From positions 1-9,018 of the forward strand of contig CAIQJD010000958.1 of the NCBI GenBank assembly GCA_903872005.1: a stretch of DNA of 9,018 nucleotides. The letters are read 5' to 3'. Source of the stretch: an uncultured bacterium. Its GTDB lineage: Bacteria; Chloroflexota; Anaerolineae; JACIWP01. This document shows positions 1 through 6,908 of this stretch, piece by piece. Each line of letters opens with the position of its first letter. The first letter of the stretch is position 1. The translations under genes were made by a program, and so were the position numbers. The notes beneath the pieces were generated by a model. It saw nothing but the letters and a program-made list of their open reading frames with translations, was not told where the DNA came from and made no database searches.

Positions 1-148
1 AGGCAGCCAGGCCGGCGCCGGCGGCAGTCAGGCTGGCCCAGCGCAGAAAGGCACGGCGCGAGGAGCCGACAGACGAATGCGCCGGCGGGGTGAGGTCAAA
101 AGCCGCGTGATCCGAGGGCGTGCGTGCATCCTTCATGCTGTTATCCAT
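1..148 (-). CDS. Tat-exported protein, N-terminus only (runs off left edge)
   Basis: Reading the minus strand from ATG at 148-146 gives 49 residues open to the window edge. The start is polar (MDNSMKDARTPSDHAAFDLT), then SSRRAFLRW, then a hydrophobic Ala/Gly/Leu run. The S-R-R-A-F-L box followed by a moderately hydrophobic stretch is the twin-arginine (Tat) signal pattern, so the mature protein is probably exported folded, as many cofactor-containing enzymes and binding proteins are. The mature domain lies outside the window, so function cannot be named. A second in-frame ATG at 136-134 is an alternative start; a GAGAGG run lies directly against the first ATG and 12 bases from the second, so the choice is open. 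Transcribed divergently from the histidine kinase. Seen: reading frame and RR motif. Inferred: export. Confidence 0.72.
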   Translation of the reverse strand, partial: MDNSMKDARTPSDHAAFDLTPPAHSSVGSSRRAFLRWASLTAAGAGLAA

Positions 149-202
149 CCTCTCGCGTCTGAGCGGCGCACCCATTGCGCCGGAAATGACCCACTGCGCG
201 TA

Positions 203-211
203 ATGATACCA
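203..211 (-). promoter_or_regulatory. Possible extended -10 promoter for the Tat-signal gene
   Basis: On the minus strand the sequence TGG-TATCAT (211 to 203) matches an extended -10 box (TGn plus 5/6 of TATAAT). It would start RNA near base 196 and leave a leader of about 48 bases before ATG 148. No convincing -35 lies at 16-18 bases. This is the most A+T-rich part of the 149-302 gap. Prediction by eye only. Confidence 0.3.
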
Positions 212-254
212 TATTTCGGTCAAAATTGAGAATCGGGATAGCCTAAAAGTCAGG

Positions 255-283
255 TTGCGCGAGGTTGCATTTTGTGCTACGAT
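255..283 (+). promoter_or_regulatory. Possible promoter of the histidine kinase gene
   Basis: TGC-TACGAT at 275-283 is an extended -10 (hexamer 278-283, 4/6 to TATAAT). A weak -35, TTGCGC at 255-260, lies 17 bases upstream. The predicted start near base 290 would leave a leader of only about 13 bases before ATG 303. If this is correct, the TTG at 255 cannot be the translation start. Prediction by eye. Confidence 0.33.
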
Positions 284-292
284 ACAGACAAC

Positions 293-296
293 GAGG
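293..296 (+). promoter_or_regulatory. Ribosome binding site that fixes the kinase start at 303
   Basis: GAGG at 293-296 lies 6 bases before ATG 303 and directly against ATG 297. The 303 start therefore has the better spacing; the longer frame from TTG 255 lacks a comparable site. Confidence 0.5.
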
Positions 297-302
297 ATGG
301 CT

Positions 303-2720
303 ATGGCACTGTCTACTGATACGTTCGCCCTGACCGCACTCTTTCAGACATCGCTGGGCAGGTTGATGTACTACCTGCTCGCTTTGATCTGTCTGGAGGC
401 CGGCTGGGGCATGTGCTATGCCGAATGGCGCGGACGTGGCAAGCGCGAATATTTCAATATTCTGCTGGCTTTCAGCGCCCTGTTGATCTCGCGCGCCCTG
501 GCCGTCGTCACCGACCTGATGGGCGCCGGCGCCGGCAACGGCCTGCTGGGCGCGTCACAGATGCTGCTGGACATGGCGGCGCTGGTCCTGCTCTGTTGGG
601 CTTTCCAGTTCACCCTGGGCGATGCCCTGCCGCTGCGCCTCTATCTGAGCATCAACCTGAGCGGCATTGGCCTGCTCTACCTGCTGCATACGGTCAGCGC
701 CGGCCTGTGGCGCGGCGCCGTCCCGTTGGCGCCCTGGCAAGAGCGCGTCTGGCTGCTGTGGCAGTGTGTGTTGTGTCTCCTGGCCGCGGTCCTGATCCTG
801 CGCCGGCGGCATGCCGAGACGGTGCTGCAAGGGCTGGCCTTCGTCTTGTTAGCCCTGGGACGGCTGGGGCCGGCTCTGCTGCCGATTGCCGGCCTGCGCC
901 CCCTCAGCGACCTGATCGCCTTTCCCTTGCTGACCATCGCCCTCTACCAAAACATCACCGGTGAGCTGAGCAGCATGGCCCAGGAGTTCCAGGCCATCAG
1001 CGAGCCGGCTTCGCGCCAGATGCGCCAGTTGATGTTCTCCCTGGAGGCGGCGCGCCTGGCCGCCAGCCAACTGGAGCTACGCGCCCTGTTGCCGCGCTTG
1101 ACGGAGACCGTCGCGCTGGCCCTGGGCGCCGATCACTGCGCCCTCTTTGTGGTTGAAGAGGCCGAGGAGCCATTGGGTTGGGATGCCGCGCCGACGCCCG
1201 ACGAGGCCATCTTCTTGCGCCTGGGGAGCATCTACGATCCCTTGCAGCCGGCCCCGCCGCCAGCGCGCGCCTTCCCCGTGGCCGAGGCGCCCCTCTTCGC
1301 CCGAATTCTGGAAACCCGCCAGTTGACCCACCTGACGCCGGCCGACCACGCGACCGCCCTGCTGGCATGGGGGCCGGCGCTACGCAAAACGCACGTGGGC
1401 GACCTGTTGGCGCAGCCCTTGATCATGCACCGCAACGTGATGGGCGTCCTGATCGTCTCGCACCAACCGGACAAGGCGACCTTCGATGACGTGGACGAGC
1501 GGCTCTGTGAGGGCATGGCCGGCCCCATCGCCGCGGCCCTCTCCAATGCCCGCATGGTGCGGAGCCTCAAGTCCCAGGCGCGCCAGTTGGCGAATCTGCT
1601 GGAAGTGCAACAGATCGAGAACTCCAAGACGCGCGCCATGTTGGAGAGCATCGCCGATGGCGTCATCGTCTGCGACGCGGCGCGCCAGATCATGCTGACC
1701 AATCAGGCCGCGTCGCGCCTGTTGGGCGTGACCCGCGAGACGTTGCTCGAAGAAGATATGGCGCAATTGTCGCGCCGGCTGGGGCGCGATCTGCAACCCG
1801 AGCTGGCCGCCGAGCAGTTGGGCTTCCAGTCGGACCCGCTGGGCGCAGAGGGGCGCGTCTTACGCGGCTCCATCGCGCTGGTGCAGGCCGAAGACGGCCG
1901 GCATATCGGCAGCGTGATCGTCTTCCGCGACGTGACCAACGAGCTGCGCGCCGAACAGGCCAAGAGTGAGTTCCTGGCGACGGTGTCGCATGAGCTACGC
2001 ACGCCGCTCACCTCCATCAAAGGCTACTCGGAATTGTTGGCCGGCGGCATGGCCGGCGATCTCCCCGCGCCGCTGAAGCGCTTCTTGCGGATGATCGCCA
2101 CGAACGCAGACAAGATGGCGCATCAGGTGGATAACATCCTGTATGTGTCGGAAGCGGAGCATGGGACGATCCCGCTGAATCGCCGGCCGGCGGACATCCA
2201 GGAGTTGGTTCAAGACGCGGTGAAGATGGCCGCGCCCCTCTTCTCCGAGCGCAACATCACGTGCGAAACGCAGGTCGAGCCGGACTTGCCGAGCATGGAA
2301 GTAGACCCGGCGCGGCTGCGCCAGGTGATAGACAATCTGTTGCAGAACGCCGGCAAATACACGCCGGCCGGCGGGCGCGTCTGGGTGTCGGCGCGGCTGT
2401 ATGCCAAAGATGAAGTGCTGACCGACGAAACAGCCGGCCAGGAGATGGACTACCTGCTCATCACCGTGCGCGACACGGGCGTGGGTGTGCGCCCCGAAGA
2501 TCACCAGCGCATCTTCGAGCGTTTCTACCGCTCGCCCAACCCGTTGAGCGTGGAAGCCGGCGGCGCCGGCATCGGCCTCACCATCGTCAAATCGCTGGTG
2601 GAAGCCCACGGCGGGCGGGTTTGGGTGGATAGCATCGAGAACGAGGGGAGCGCCTTCAGCGTCCTGTTGCCGGCGCGGCGTGGCGAACGCCGGCTGGCGC
2701 TGCAAAGGCGCGCCGCATAG
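303..2720 (+). CDS. Membrane sensor histidine kinase (7TM-GAF-PAS-HisKA-HATPase)
   Basis: Predicted protein of 805 aa from ATG 303 (TTG 255 would add 16 residues). It senses a signal, autophosphorylates on histidine and passes phosphate to a response regulator at the inner face of the membrane. Residues 1-220 hold about seven hydrophobic segments. Residues 260-425 resemble a GAF domain, followed by a short Leu/Gln-rich helical linker. Residues about 440-550 are a PAS domain (LESIADGVIVCD...). HisKA follows with SHELRTPLTS, phospho-acceptor H563. The ATPase domain shows the N box (NLLQNAGKYTP, N682), G1 (DTGVGV, D724), F box (FERFYR, from F738) and G2 (GGAGIGL, 753-759). All catalytic motifs are intact. 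There is no receiver domain and no response regulator in the window, so its partner lies elsewhere. The next gene begins 10 bases after the stop and is probably co-transcribed. Ligand unknown. Confidence 0.95.
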   Translation: MALSTDTFALTALFQTSLGRLMYYLLALICLEAGWGMCYAEWRGRGKREYFNILLAFSALLISRALAVVTDLMGAGAGNGLLGASQMLLDMAALVLLCWAFQFTLGDALPLRLYLSINLSGIGLLYLLHTVSAGLWRGAVPLAPWQERVWLLWQCVLCLLAAVLILRRRHAETVLQGLAFVLLALGRLGPALLPIAGLRPLSDLIAFPLLTIALYQNITGELSSMAQEFQAISEPASRQMRQLMFSLEAARLAASQLELRALLPRLTETVALALGADHCALFVVEEAEEPLGWDAAPTPDEAIFLRLGSIYDPLQPAPPPARAFPVAEAPLFARILETRQLTHLTPADHATALLAWGPALRKTHVGDLLAQPLIMHRNVMGVLIVSHQPDKATFDDVDERLCEGMAGPIAAALSNARMVRSLKSQARQLANLLEVQQIENSKTRAMLESIADGVIVCDAARQIMLTNQAASRLLGVTRETLLEEDMAQLSRRLGRDLQPELAAEQLGFQSDPLGAEGRVLRGSIALVQAEDGRHIGSVIVFRDVTNELRAEQAKSEFLATVSHELRTPLTSIKGYSELLAGGMAGDLPAPLKRFLRMIATNADKMAHQVDNILYVSEAEHGTIPLNRRPADIQELVQDAVKMAAPLFSERNITCETQVEPDLPSMEVDPARLRQVIDNLLQNAGKYTPAGGRVWVSARLYAKDEVLTDETAGQEMDYLLITVRDTGVGVRPEDHQRIFERFYRSPNPLSVEAGGAGIGLTIVKSLVEAHGGRVWVDSIENEGSAFSVLLPARRGERRLALQRRAA

Positions 2721-2730
2721 GTCGTAGCAG

Positions 2731-3459
2731 ATGGAAGATGCCGAATCCTGGGAGGACGCGCCGGCCGGCGACGCGCCCGTGCTGGTGGCCGTGATGCGAG
2801 ATCGGGCCGATTGGGCGCGCCTGCTGGCCGAAGGCTGGTATCGCGTGCCGGCGCGCCGCGCCCCGCCCCAGATGGCCGCCGACTACCTGGCTTTCTACCA
2901 CACCGCCGCATTCCCCGCAGAGAAATGGAGCATCCGCTACTATGCCGCCGTGCGTGGCGTGCGCGTCGTGCGCCGGCGCGACCTCTTGCCGGCCGAAGCG
3001 GAGCATCCACGCGCCGGCGACGCCTACTTTCGCTTTGATCTCGGCCCCGTCTTGACGCTGGAGCGGCCGGTCTTCAGCCGGCGGCTGCGCCGCGTCACGT
3101 TCATCCATACGACCCTGGAGCGCCTGCAAACGGCCGGCGATGTGAGCGAGTTATGGATCACGCAGCCGCTGCGCGAGCGGCTGTGGATTGAGCTGAATCG
3201 CCAGGGAGCGCCGGCCGAAGCCGCGCCGGCCGACCTGCTCATCGCCTGCCAACACGGGCGCGTGGCGGTAGAGTGCGCCCCGCCGCAAGCCCTCGACGGT
3301 TTGCGCGACGGGAGCCTGACCTTGCCCGGTCAGGCTCCGCGAGAATTGGATGGCGTGTGGCTCCGTTTTGAGGACGCCGGCTGGCCGGCGCTCCTGGCGC
3401 CCTACATCGAGCGCATCTGGGCCGAAATCGGCCGGCTGGGCGGCCCCGCCGGGGCCTGA
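2731..3459 (+). CDS. Uncharacterised protein with degenerate nuclease-like C-terminus
   Basis: 242 aa, starting 10 bases after the kinase stop; no strong ribosome binding site, so translational coupling is likely. I cannot name it. The N-terminal two-thirds (residues about 15-145: VLVAVMRDRADW, EGWYRVP, YLAFYHTAAF, KWSIRYYA, RVTFIHTTLERL) resembles, from memory, an uncharacterised module that in other bacteria precedes a Vsr/DUF559-like PD-(D/E)xK endonuclease domain. The C-terminal part keeps the outline of that fold: an ERLWIELNRQG helix, then PADLLIACQHGRVAVECA (D168, E181), then a beta strand and terminal helix (YIERIWAEIGRL). The usual IECDG is ECA and the following H/R-rich catalytic stretch is missing. 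If the homology holds, the protein is probably not an active nuclease and may bind nucleic acid or be a remnant of function. No signal peptide or membrane segment. The coding frame is undamaged, so it is not an obvious pseudogene. Confidence 0.8.
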   Translation: MEDAESWEDAPAGDAPVLVAVMRDRADWARLLAEGWYRVPARRAPPQMAADYLAFYHTAAFPAEKWSIRYYAAVRGVRVVRRRDLLPAEAEHPRAGDAYFRFDLGPVLTLERPVFSRRLRRVTFIHTTLERLQTAGDVSELWITQPLRERLWIELNRQGAPAEAAPADLLIACQHGRVAVECAPPQALDGLRDGSLTLPGQAPRELDGVWLRFEDAGWPALLAPYIERIWAEIGRLGGPAGA

Positions 3460-3490
3460 CGACGGGTATGTTTCACGATGGGGGTGAATC

Positions 3491-3553
3491 GTAGCTTAGC
3501 GCCTTGTGCGCGTCCGACCGGGGCGCCAGAACGCCCACAAGGGGCTAAGCTAC
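3491..3553. repeat. 63-base palindromic repeat, copy A (hairpin between convergent genes)
   Basis: Arms 3491-3508 (GTAGCTTAGCGCCTTGTG) and 3536-3553 are inverted repeats matching at 17 of 18 positions around a 27-base loop; a further 4 base pairs can form inside after one mismatch. It fills most of the 139-base gap between two genes that converge (stops at 3459 and 3599). The same sequence, inverted, recurs at 6792-6852, so it is a dispersed element and not just a local terminator. No T-run follows either arm, so a classic intrinsic terminator is not supported, but such a stable stem could still stop or protect transcripts. The rest of the gap holds nothing recognisable. Confidence 0.75.
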
Positions 3554-3598
3554 GCCCCAATCCCCGCTGTCCGCTCCCCCAAACACACTTCTGACGGC

Positions 3599-4417
3599 TC
3601 ACAGCCGGGCGATCAACTCCCCGCGCGCGAAGGTCTTCACGGCGAACCGGATCAGCACGATGTCTGCAACCCACAGGATGGCCCCGATCAGCAGCGCCAC
3701 CGGCAGGCTGAAATAGAGCACGCCGCCGACCTGCCCGAAGACCAGCAGCAAGATGGGGAGCACCACCATCCCGCCGAGCTGATTGGCCTCCTGAAAACTC
3801 TTCACTTTGGCCGAAACCAGCACCATGACGCCGATGCCGAGGCCGGCCGCCGCCGGCACGACCCACAGGATCAGGACGAGCCACATGGCGGTGGGGAAGA
3901 AGAGCCGGCCCAGGGTCGGATAGCCGGCCGCGTTGACCACGATGGTGTAGAGGATGAACGAGCCGAACGAGACCAGCACGGCCGGCGTCCAGGCGCTCAA
4001 CGCCTTGCCCACGAAAAGCTCCATGTCGGTGGCCGGCGTATAAAGCAGCGCCTCCAGGGTCTTGCGCTCCTTCTCGCCGGCGAAGCTATCCGCGGCGATG
4101 ACGCTGGAGGTCATCATCGGGATGATCAGAAAGAAGGGCGCGAAGAAGTAGACCACAAAGAGGTAGGAGAAGGTCTGGGTCTCGCTCATGCCGGCGACTT
4201 GGGCCAGCATGGCGGCCGGCATATTCTTGATGAAACTCGCCATCTGCGACATCGTGGAGCCGGGGAAAGTGAGATAGGCCGGGGCCAACAGCATGGCGGC
4301 CGGCATTATCACGATCAGGATGAGCGGGACGATGGCGATGGGCAGCCAGACGCCCTTGTTCTGGGCCAGGGTGAGCAGGTCTTTACGCACAATGGCGCGT
4401 ACGGTGCGCGTGTTCAT
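3599..4417 (-). CDS. ABC-2 type transporter permease
   Basis: 272 aa. Membrane half of an ABC exporter. Hydrophobic segments lie at about residues 23-46, 84-109, then four more to the C-terminus, with a roughly 37-residue outer loop after the first. The segment DSFAGEKERKTLEALLYTP (110-128) is the hallmark coupling region of ABC-2/NatB-like permeases (GEKE...TLE.LL..P). ATG 4417-4415 overlaps the ATPase stop TGA (4416-4414) by 4 bases (ATGA), and GGGGAG lies 8 bases upstream inside the ATPase gene, so the two are translationally coupled and form one transporter. Length is short compared with double-size permeases, so a homodimer is likely. Substrate cannot be told from sequence; Na+ export (NatAB-like), drug or peptide export are the usual options. 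Confidence 0.95.
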   Translation of the reverse strand: MNTRTVRAIVRKDLLTLAQNKGVWLPIAIVPLILIVIMPAAMLLAPAYLTFPGSTMSQMASFIKNMPAAMLAQVAGMSETQTFSYLFVVYFFAPFFLIIPMMTSSVIAADSFAGEKERKTLEALLYTPATDMELFVGKALSAWTPAVLVSFGSFILYTIVVNAAGYPTLGRLFFPTAMWLVLILWVVPAAAGLGIGVMVLVSAKVKSFQEANQLGGMVVLPILLLVFGQVGGVLYFSLPVALLIGAILWVADIVLIRFAVKTFARGELIARL

Positions 4418-5361
4418 GATTGCGTCTCCCCATTCTCTTGCAGCTCAAAGTAAATCTCCTCGAGGGTATGCTCGCGCGGCGCGACGCGGAAGATGGCCGC
4501 GCCGGCCGCGGCCAGGGCGCTCACCAGCGCCGGCGTGCGCGCCGCATCGTCCAGGCGGACATCCAGACGCGGCCCGGCAGACGTGATTTCCAGGACGCCG
4601 GCCGCGGTCTGGACCTGCGCCAGCAGCGCCGGCGCTGGCGGCCCGCCCAGCTCGATCTGCACCCAGACGCCGCGCCAGAGGGTCTTCGCCAGTTCGGCCG
4701 GCGCGCCGACGGCCAGGAGCCGGCCGCGGTTGACGACCCCGACGCGGTCGCACAGGCGCTGCGCCTCGAAGAGATTGTGTGTGCACAGGAAGACGGTGCG
4801 CCCCTCTTGATGGCTCAATTCTTCAATGAGGTCTGTCACCTGGCGGGCGGCAGCCGGATCAAGGCCGGCCGTCGGCTCGTCCAGGAAGAGGAGTTCGGGC
4901 TGATGCACCAGGGCGCGGGCGATGACCAGGCGTTGCTTCATGCCTTTGCTGTACGCGCCGGCCTTCTCGCCGGCCCGTTCCGCCAGGCCCAGGGTTTTCA
5001 GCACAGCGTCGACGCGGGCGGGCAACTCGGCCGGCGGCGCGCCATACAGCTCGCCGAAGATGAGCAAGTTCTCGCGCGCGCTCAACTGCTCGTAGAGCGC
5101 CGGCGATTCGGTCAAAACGCCGGCGCGCCGGCGCACCTCGCTCCCCCGGGTCGTCGGGTCGTAGCCGGCGACGCGCGCCGAGCCGGCGCTGGGGGTCAGG
5201 ATGCCGTTGAGCATGCGGATCGTGGTGGTCTTGCCGGCCCCATGGGGGCCGAGGAACCCGAAGACTTCGCCGCGCGGCACCTGCAGATCCAGGCGATCCA
5301 CCGCGAGGTGTTCCCCGAAGCGGCGCGTCAACGCGTGGGTTTCGATGATGATGTCGTTCAT
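4414..5361 (-). CDS. ABC transporter ATP-binding protein (CcmA/NatA type)
   Basis: 315 aa. Drives the neighbouring permease by ATP hydrolysis in the cytoplasm. Visible motifs: Walker A GPHGAGKTT (38-46; His replaces the common Asn at 40), signature YSKGMKQR (137-144, the SKGMKQ form typical of this subfamily instead of LSGGQ), Walker B LLFLDEP (157-163) followed by TAGLD, and switch histidine H195 in CTHNLFEA. The Q-loop position reads LTESPALYE, with Glu where many ABC ATPases have Gln. Residues about 225-315 form the extra C-terminal domain seen in ABC-2 ATPases. ATG 5361 is chosen over longer in-frame alternatives because GGAGG (5374-5370) sits 8 bases upstream. It lies 59 bases downstream of the MFS stop and overlaps the permease start by 4 bases. 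Confidence 0.97.
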   Translation of the reverse strand: MNDIIIETHALTRRFGEHLAVDRLDLQVPRGEVFGFLGPHGAGKTTTIRMLNGILTPSAGSARVAGYDPTTRGSEVRRRAGVLTESPALYEQLSARENLLIFGELYGAPPAELPARVDAVLKTLGLAERAGEKAGAYSKGMKQRLVIARALVHQPELLFLDEPTAGLDPAAARQVTDLIEELSHQEGRTVFLCTHNLFEAQRLCDRVGVVNRGRLLAVGAPAELAKTLWRGVWVQIELGGPPAPALLAQVQTAAGVLEITSAGPRLDVRLDDAARTPALVSALAAAGAAIFRVAPREHTLEEIYFELQENGETQS

Positions 5362-5369
5362 ATCTTGCG

Positions 5370-5374
5370 CCTCC
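5370..5374 (-). promoter_or_regulatory. Ribosome binding site of the ABC ATPase
   Basis: GGAGG on the minus strand, 8 bases before ATG 5361. It overlaps the upstream in-frame ATG region (MEAQDM...), which argues that translation begins at 5361 and not at the longer frame. Confidence 0.65.
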
Positions 5375-5394
5375 ATACATGGGGCTATACGCAA

Positions 5395-5421
5395 CGCGGG
5401 GCGCAGTGTTGCGCGGGGCGC
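5395..5421. repeat. Short direct repeats at the MFS stop
   Basis: CGCGGGGCGC occurs at 5395-5404 and again at 5412-5421, with a CGCAAC/GTTGCG inverted pair spanning the interval (about 5390-5413). The second copy touches the MFS stop codon (5423-5421). It may fold in the transcript between the MFS and ABC genes and uncouple their expression. It does not match the 63-base repeat. Weak evidence for function. Confidence 0.35.
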
Positions 5422-6662
5422 TACGCTGCGCCTTGCGCGGCCGGCTTCCAGGCCAGCATCGCCAGGGCGGCCAGCAACGCCATGCCGCCGCCGAAGAGGA
5501 AGGGCGCTGCCGGCCCGAAGCCGGCCCAGCCGAAGGCGCCGTCCCACAATAGGCCGGCGATCAACGAGGCCGGAAAGTCGAGGATGCCCAGGATGGCGTT
5601 GTAGGTGCCGTAGGCCACGCCGCGCAAATGCGCCGGCGCGAGGTCGGCGACCATCGCTTTGGCGGTGCCATAGGCGCTGCCGTAGTAGGCCCCGTAGAGG
5701 ATGTACAAGGCCCAGATGTGCCAGCCGCGGCTCGCCAGCGCGAAGCCCAGGTAGATCGCGGCGTAGACGAACCAGCCGCCGATGATGAGCTTGCGCCGGC
5801 CGATGCGATCGGAGAGCCGGCCGGCCGGCGTCGAAATCAACATGTAGACCAGATTGAACGAGACCAGCATCCCCAAGACGCCCAGGACATTCAGGCCGCG
5901 TTCTTGCGCCCGCAGCACCAGAAAGGCGTCCGAAGAGTTGCCCAGGTCGAAGAGGCCGACGATCAGCATGAAGATGAGGAACGGCCGGCCCAGGCCCCTG
6001 AAGGTGATCTTGGGGGCCTGGCGCACGCCTTTCACCGGCACGTCGCGCGCCCCCAGGATCAGGGCCAGCACCGCCAACGCGGCCGGGATCAGGCTGGCAA
6101 GCACAATGATCTGGAAGGTGTGGCGCGTCAGGTTCATGCCGGCCGATTGGGTGAGCCAGACGATGAGCAGGGCGACGAGGAGGCCGAGCATCGCGCCGGC
6201 CGTGTCGGCGGCCCGATGGAAGCCGAAGGCCAGGCCGCGCCGGCGCTCATCAATGGAGTCGGCGACCAGAGCGTCGCGCGGTGCGGTGCGGATGCCCTTG
6301 CCGACGCGATCCACCCAGCGGGCGCCGGCCACCGCGCCCCAACTGGCGACGAAGTAAAAGAACGGCTTGGCGAGGGCCGAAAGGCCATAGCCGGCTACCG
6401 CCAGCCACTTGCGCTGCCCCAGCCGATCCGAGAGCCAGCCGGAGAAGACTTTCAGGATGCTGGCCGTCGCCTCGGCCACGCCTTCAATCAGGCCGATGAC
6501 ATTGGTCTTGACGCCCAGGACATTGGCGAGGAAGAGCGGGAGGATGTTCAACATCATCTCGCTGGAAACGTCCATGAAGAAGCTGGTCAGGCTGACCGCC
6601 CAGATGTTGCGCGGCAGCGACCAGATGGATGGTCGCGGTTCTTTCGGGGTGTCGTCGGGCAT
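5421..6662 (-). CDS. Major facilitator superfamily (MFS) transporter
   Basis: 413 aa from ATG 6662-6660; AAGGAG lies 7 bases upstream, so the longer frame starting at 6761 is rejected (it would begin within the promoter). About twelve hydrophobic segments. MFS motif A appears in both halves: GWLSDRLGQRKW (75-86) and GRLSDRIGRRK (281-291). A charged DRVGKGIRTAPRD (118-130) marks a sub-group of bacterial MFS proteins in which an RxGKGIR.APRD motif follows the fourth segment. A secondary transporter in the cytoplasmic membrane, probably a proton-coupled exporter; substrate unknown. First gene of the probable minus-strand operon with the ABC exporter, which might point to shared efflux, but the 59-base gap and own promoter mean this link is only an inference. 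Confidence 0.95.
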   Translation of the reverse strand: MPDDTPKEPRPSIWSLPRNIWAVSLTSFFMDVSSEMMLNILPLFLANVLGVKTNVIGLIEGVAEATASILKVFSGWLSDRLGQRKWLAVAGYGLSALAKPFFYFVASWGAVAGARWVDRVGKGIRTAPRDALVADSIDERRRGLAFGFHRAADTAGAMLGLLVALLIVWLTQSAGMNLTRHTFQIIVLASLIPAALAVLALILGARDVPVKGVRQAPKITFRGLGRPFLIFMLIVGLFDLGNSSDAFLVLRAQERGLNVLGVLGMLVSFNLVYMLISTPAGRLSDRIGRRKLIIGGWFVYAAIYLGFALASRGWHIWALYILYGAYYGSAYGTAKAMVADLAPAHLRGVAYGTYNAILGILDFPASLIAGLLWDGAFGWAGFGPAAPFLFGGGMALLAALAMLAWKPAAQGAA

Positions 6663-6669
6663 ATTCTTG

Positions 6670-6675
6670 CTCCTT
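6670..6675 (-). promoter_or_regulatory. Ribosome binding site of the MFS gene
   Basis: AAGGAG on the minus strand, 7 bases before ATG 6662. It decides the start against a longer in-frame ATG at 6761. Confidence 0.7.
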
Positions 6676-6698
6676 CGATCAATGACCTTGTGGTCGGA

Positions 6699-6720
6699 GA
6701 CCGCGCCGGCCGGCGCGGTC
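6699..6720. promoter_or_regulatory. Perfect 22-base palindrome in the MFS leader (operator or hairpin)
   Basis: Half-site GACCGCGCCGG (6699-6709) followed immediately by its exact reverse complement (6710-6720). It lies just downstream of the predicted MFS transcription start (about 6726) and 37 bases before the start codon. This is where a repressor dimer would bind or where a leader hairpin would form. Part of it is the GCCGGC word common in this genome, which raises the chance level, but 11 matched pairs with no mismatch is more than that word explains. Confidence 0.5.
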
Positions 6721-6732
6721 GCGCCGGGCTGT

Positions 6733-6761
6733 ACTATAGCGCGAGAGATAGCCGGCGTCAA
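6733..6761 (-). promoter_or_regulatory. Sigma-70-type promoter for the MFS/ABC operon
   Basis: On the minus strand: -35 TTGACG (6761-6756, 5/6 to TTGACA), 17-base spacer, -10 TATAGT (6738-6733, 5/6 to TATAAT). Best promoter match in the window. Predicted start near 6726 gives a leader of about 64 bases containing the 22-base palindrome. Confidence 0.65.
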
Positions 6762-6791
6762 GCGACGCCGGGCGTCTTGGGGCGCGTGTGT

Positions 6792-6852
6792 GTAGCCTAG
6801 CCCCTTGTGGGCGTTTGGGCCTCCGGTCAGACGCGCACCAGGCGCCGGCTAC
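6792..6852. repeat. Palindromic repeat, copy B (decayed, opposite orientation to copy A)
   Basis: The first 24 bases match the reverse complement of copy A with one mismatch (GTAGCCTAGCCCCTTGTGGG and onward). The second part (GGTCAGACGCGCAC, then GGCG...GCTAC) also matches, with a few substitutions and small gaps. The right arm has decayed (CCGGCTAC where copy A has TAAGCTAC), so the hairpin is weaker. It lies between the two divergent promoters of the 6663-6957 gap, upstream of both genes. The remaining bases of that gap (6853-6908) hold nothing I recognise. Confidence 0.68.
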
Positions 6853-6908
6853 CATGCGTCTGAAACTTGAAACGCACACCGGGGCGTCTTCTCTGGCCCT
6901 GGGCTGCT

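Noticed and set aside
1995..2705. 236-aa minus-strand frame inside the kinase gene
   Set aside because: Antisense of the HisKA/HATPase region; the plus strand has the catalytic motifs.
3491..3553. Intrinsic bidirectional terminator
   Set aside because: The stem is strong but no T-run follows on either side, and the sequence recurs upstream of promoters at 6792; better called a dispersed repeat.
3506..4453. 315-aa plus-strand frame, Gln/His/Asp-rich
   Set aside because: It is the antisense of the ABC-2 permease, which has clear family motifs; the composition is typical of antisense of a membrane protein in G+C-rich DNA.
4420..5604. 394-aa plus-strand frame
   Set aside because: Antisense of the ABC ATPase with all its Walker motifs on the minus strand; no domain of its own.
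5628..6800. 390-aa plus-strand frame
   Set aside because: Antisense of the MFS transporter; charged Gln/Asp/His-rich text without motif.
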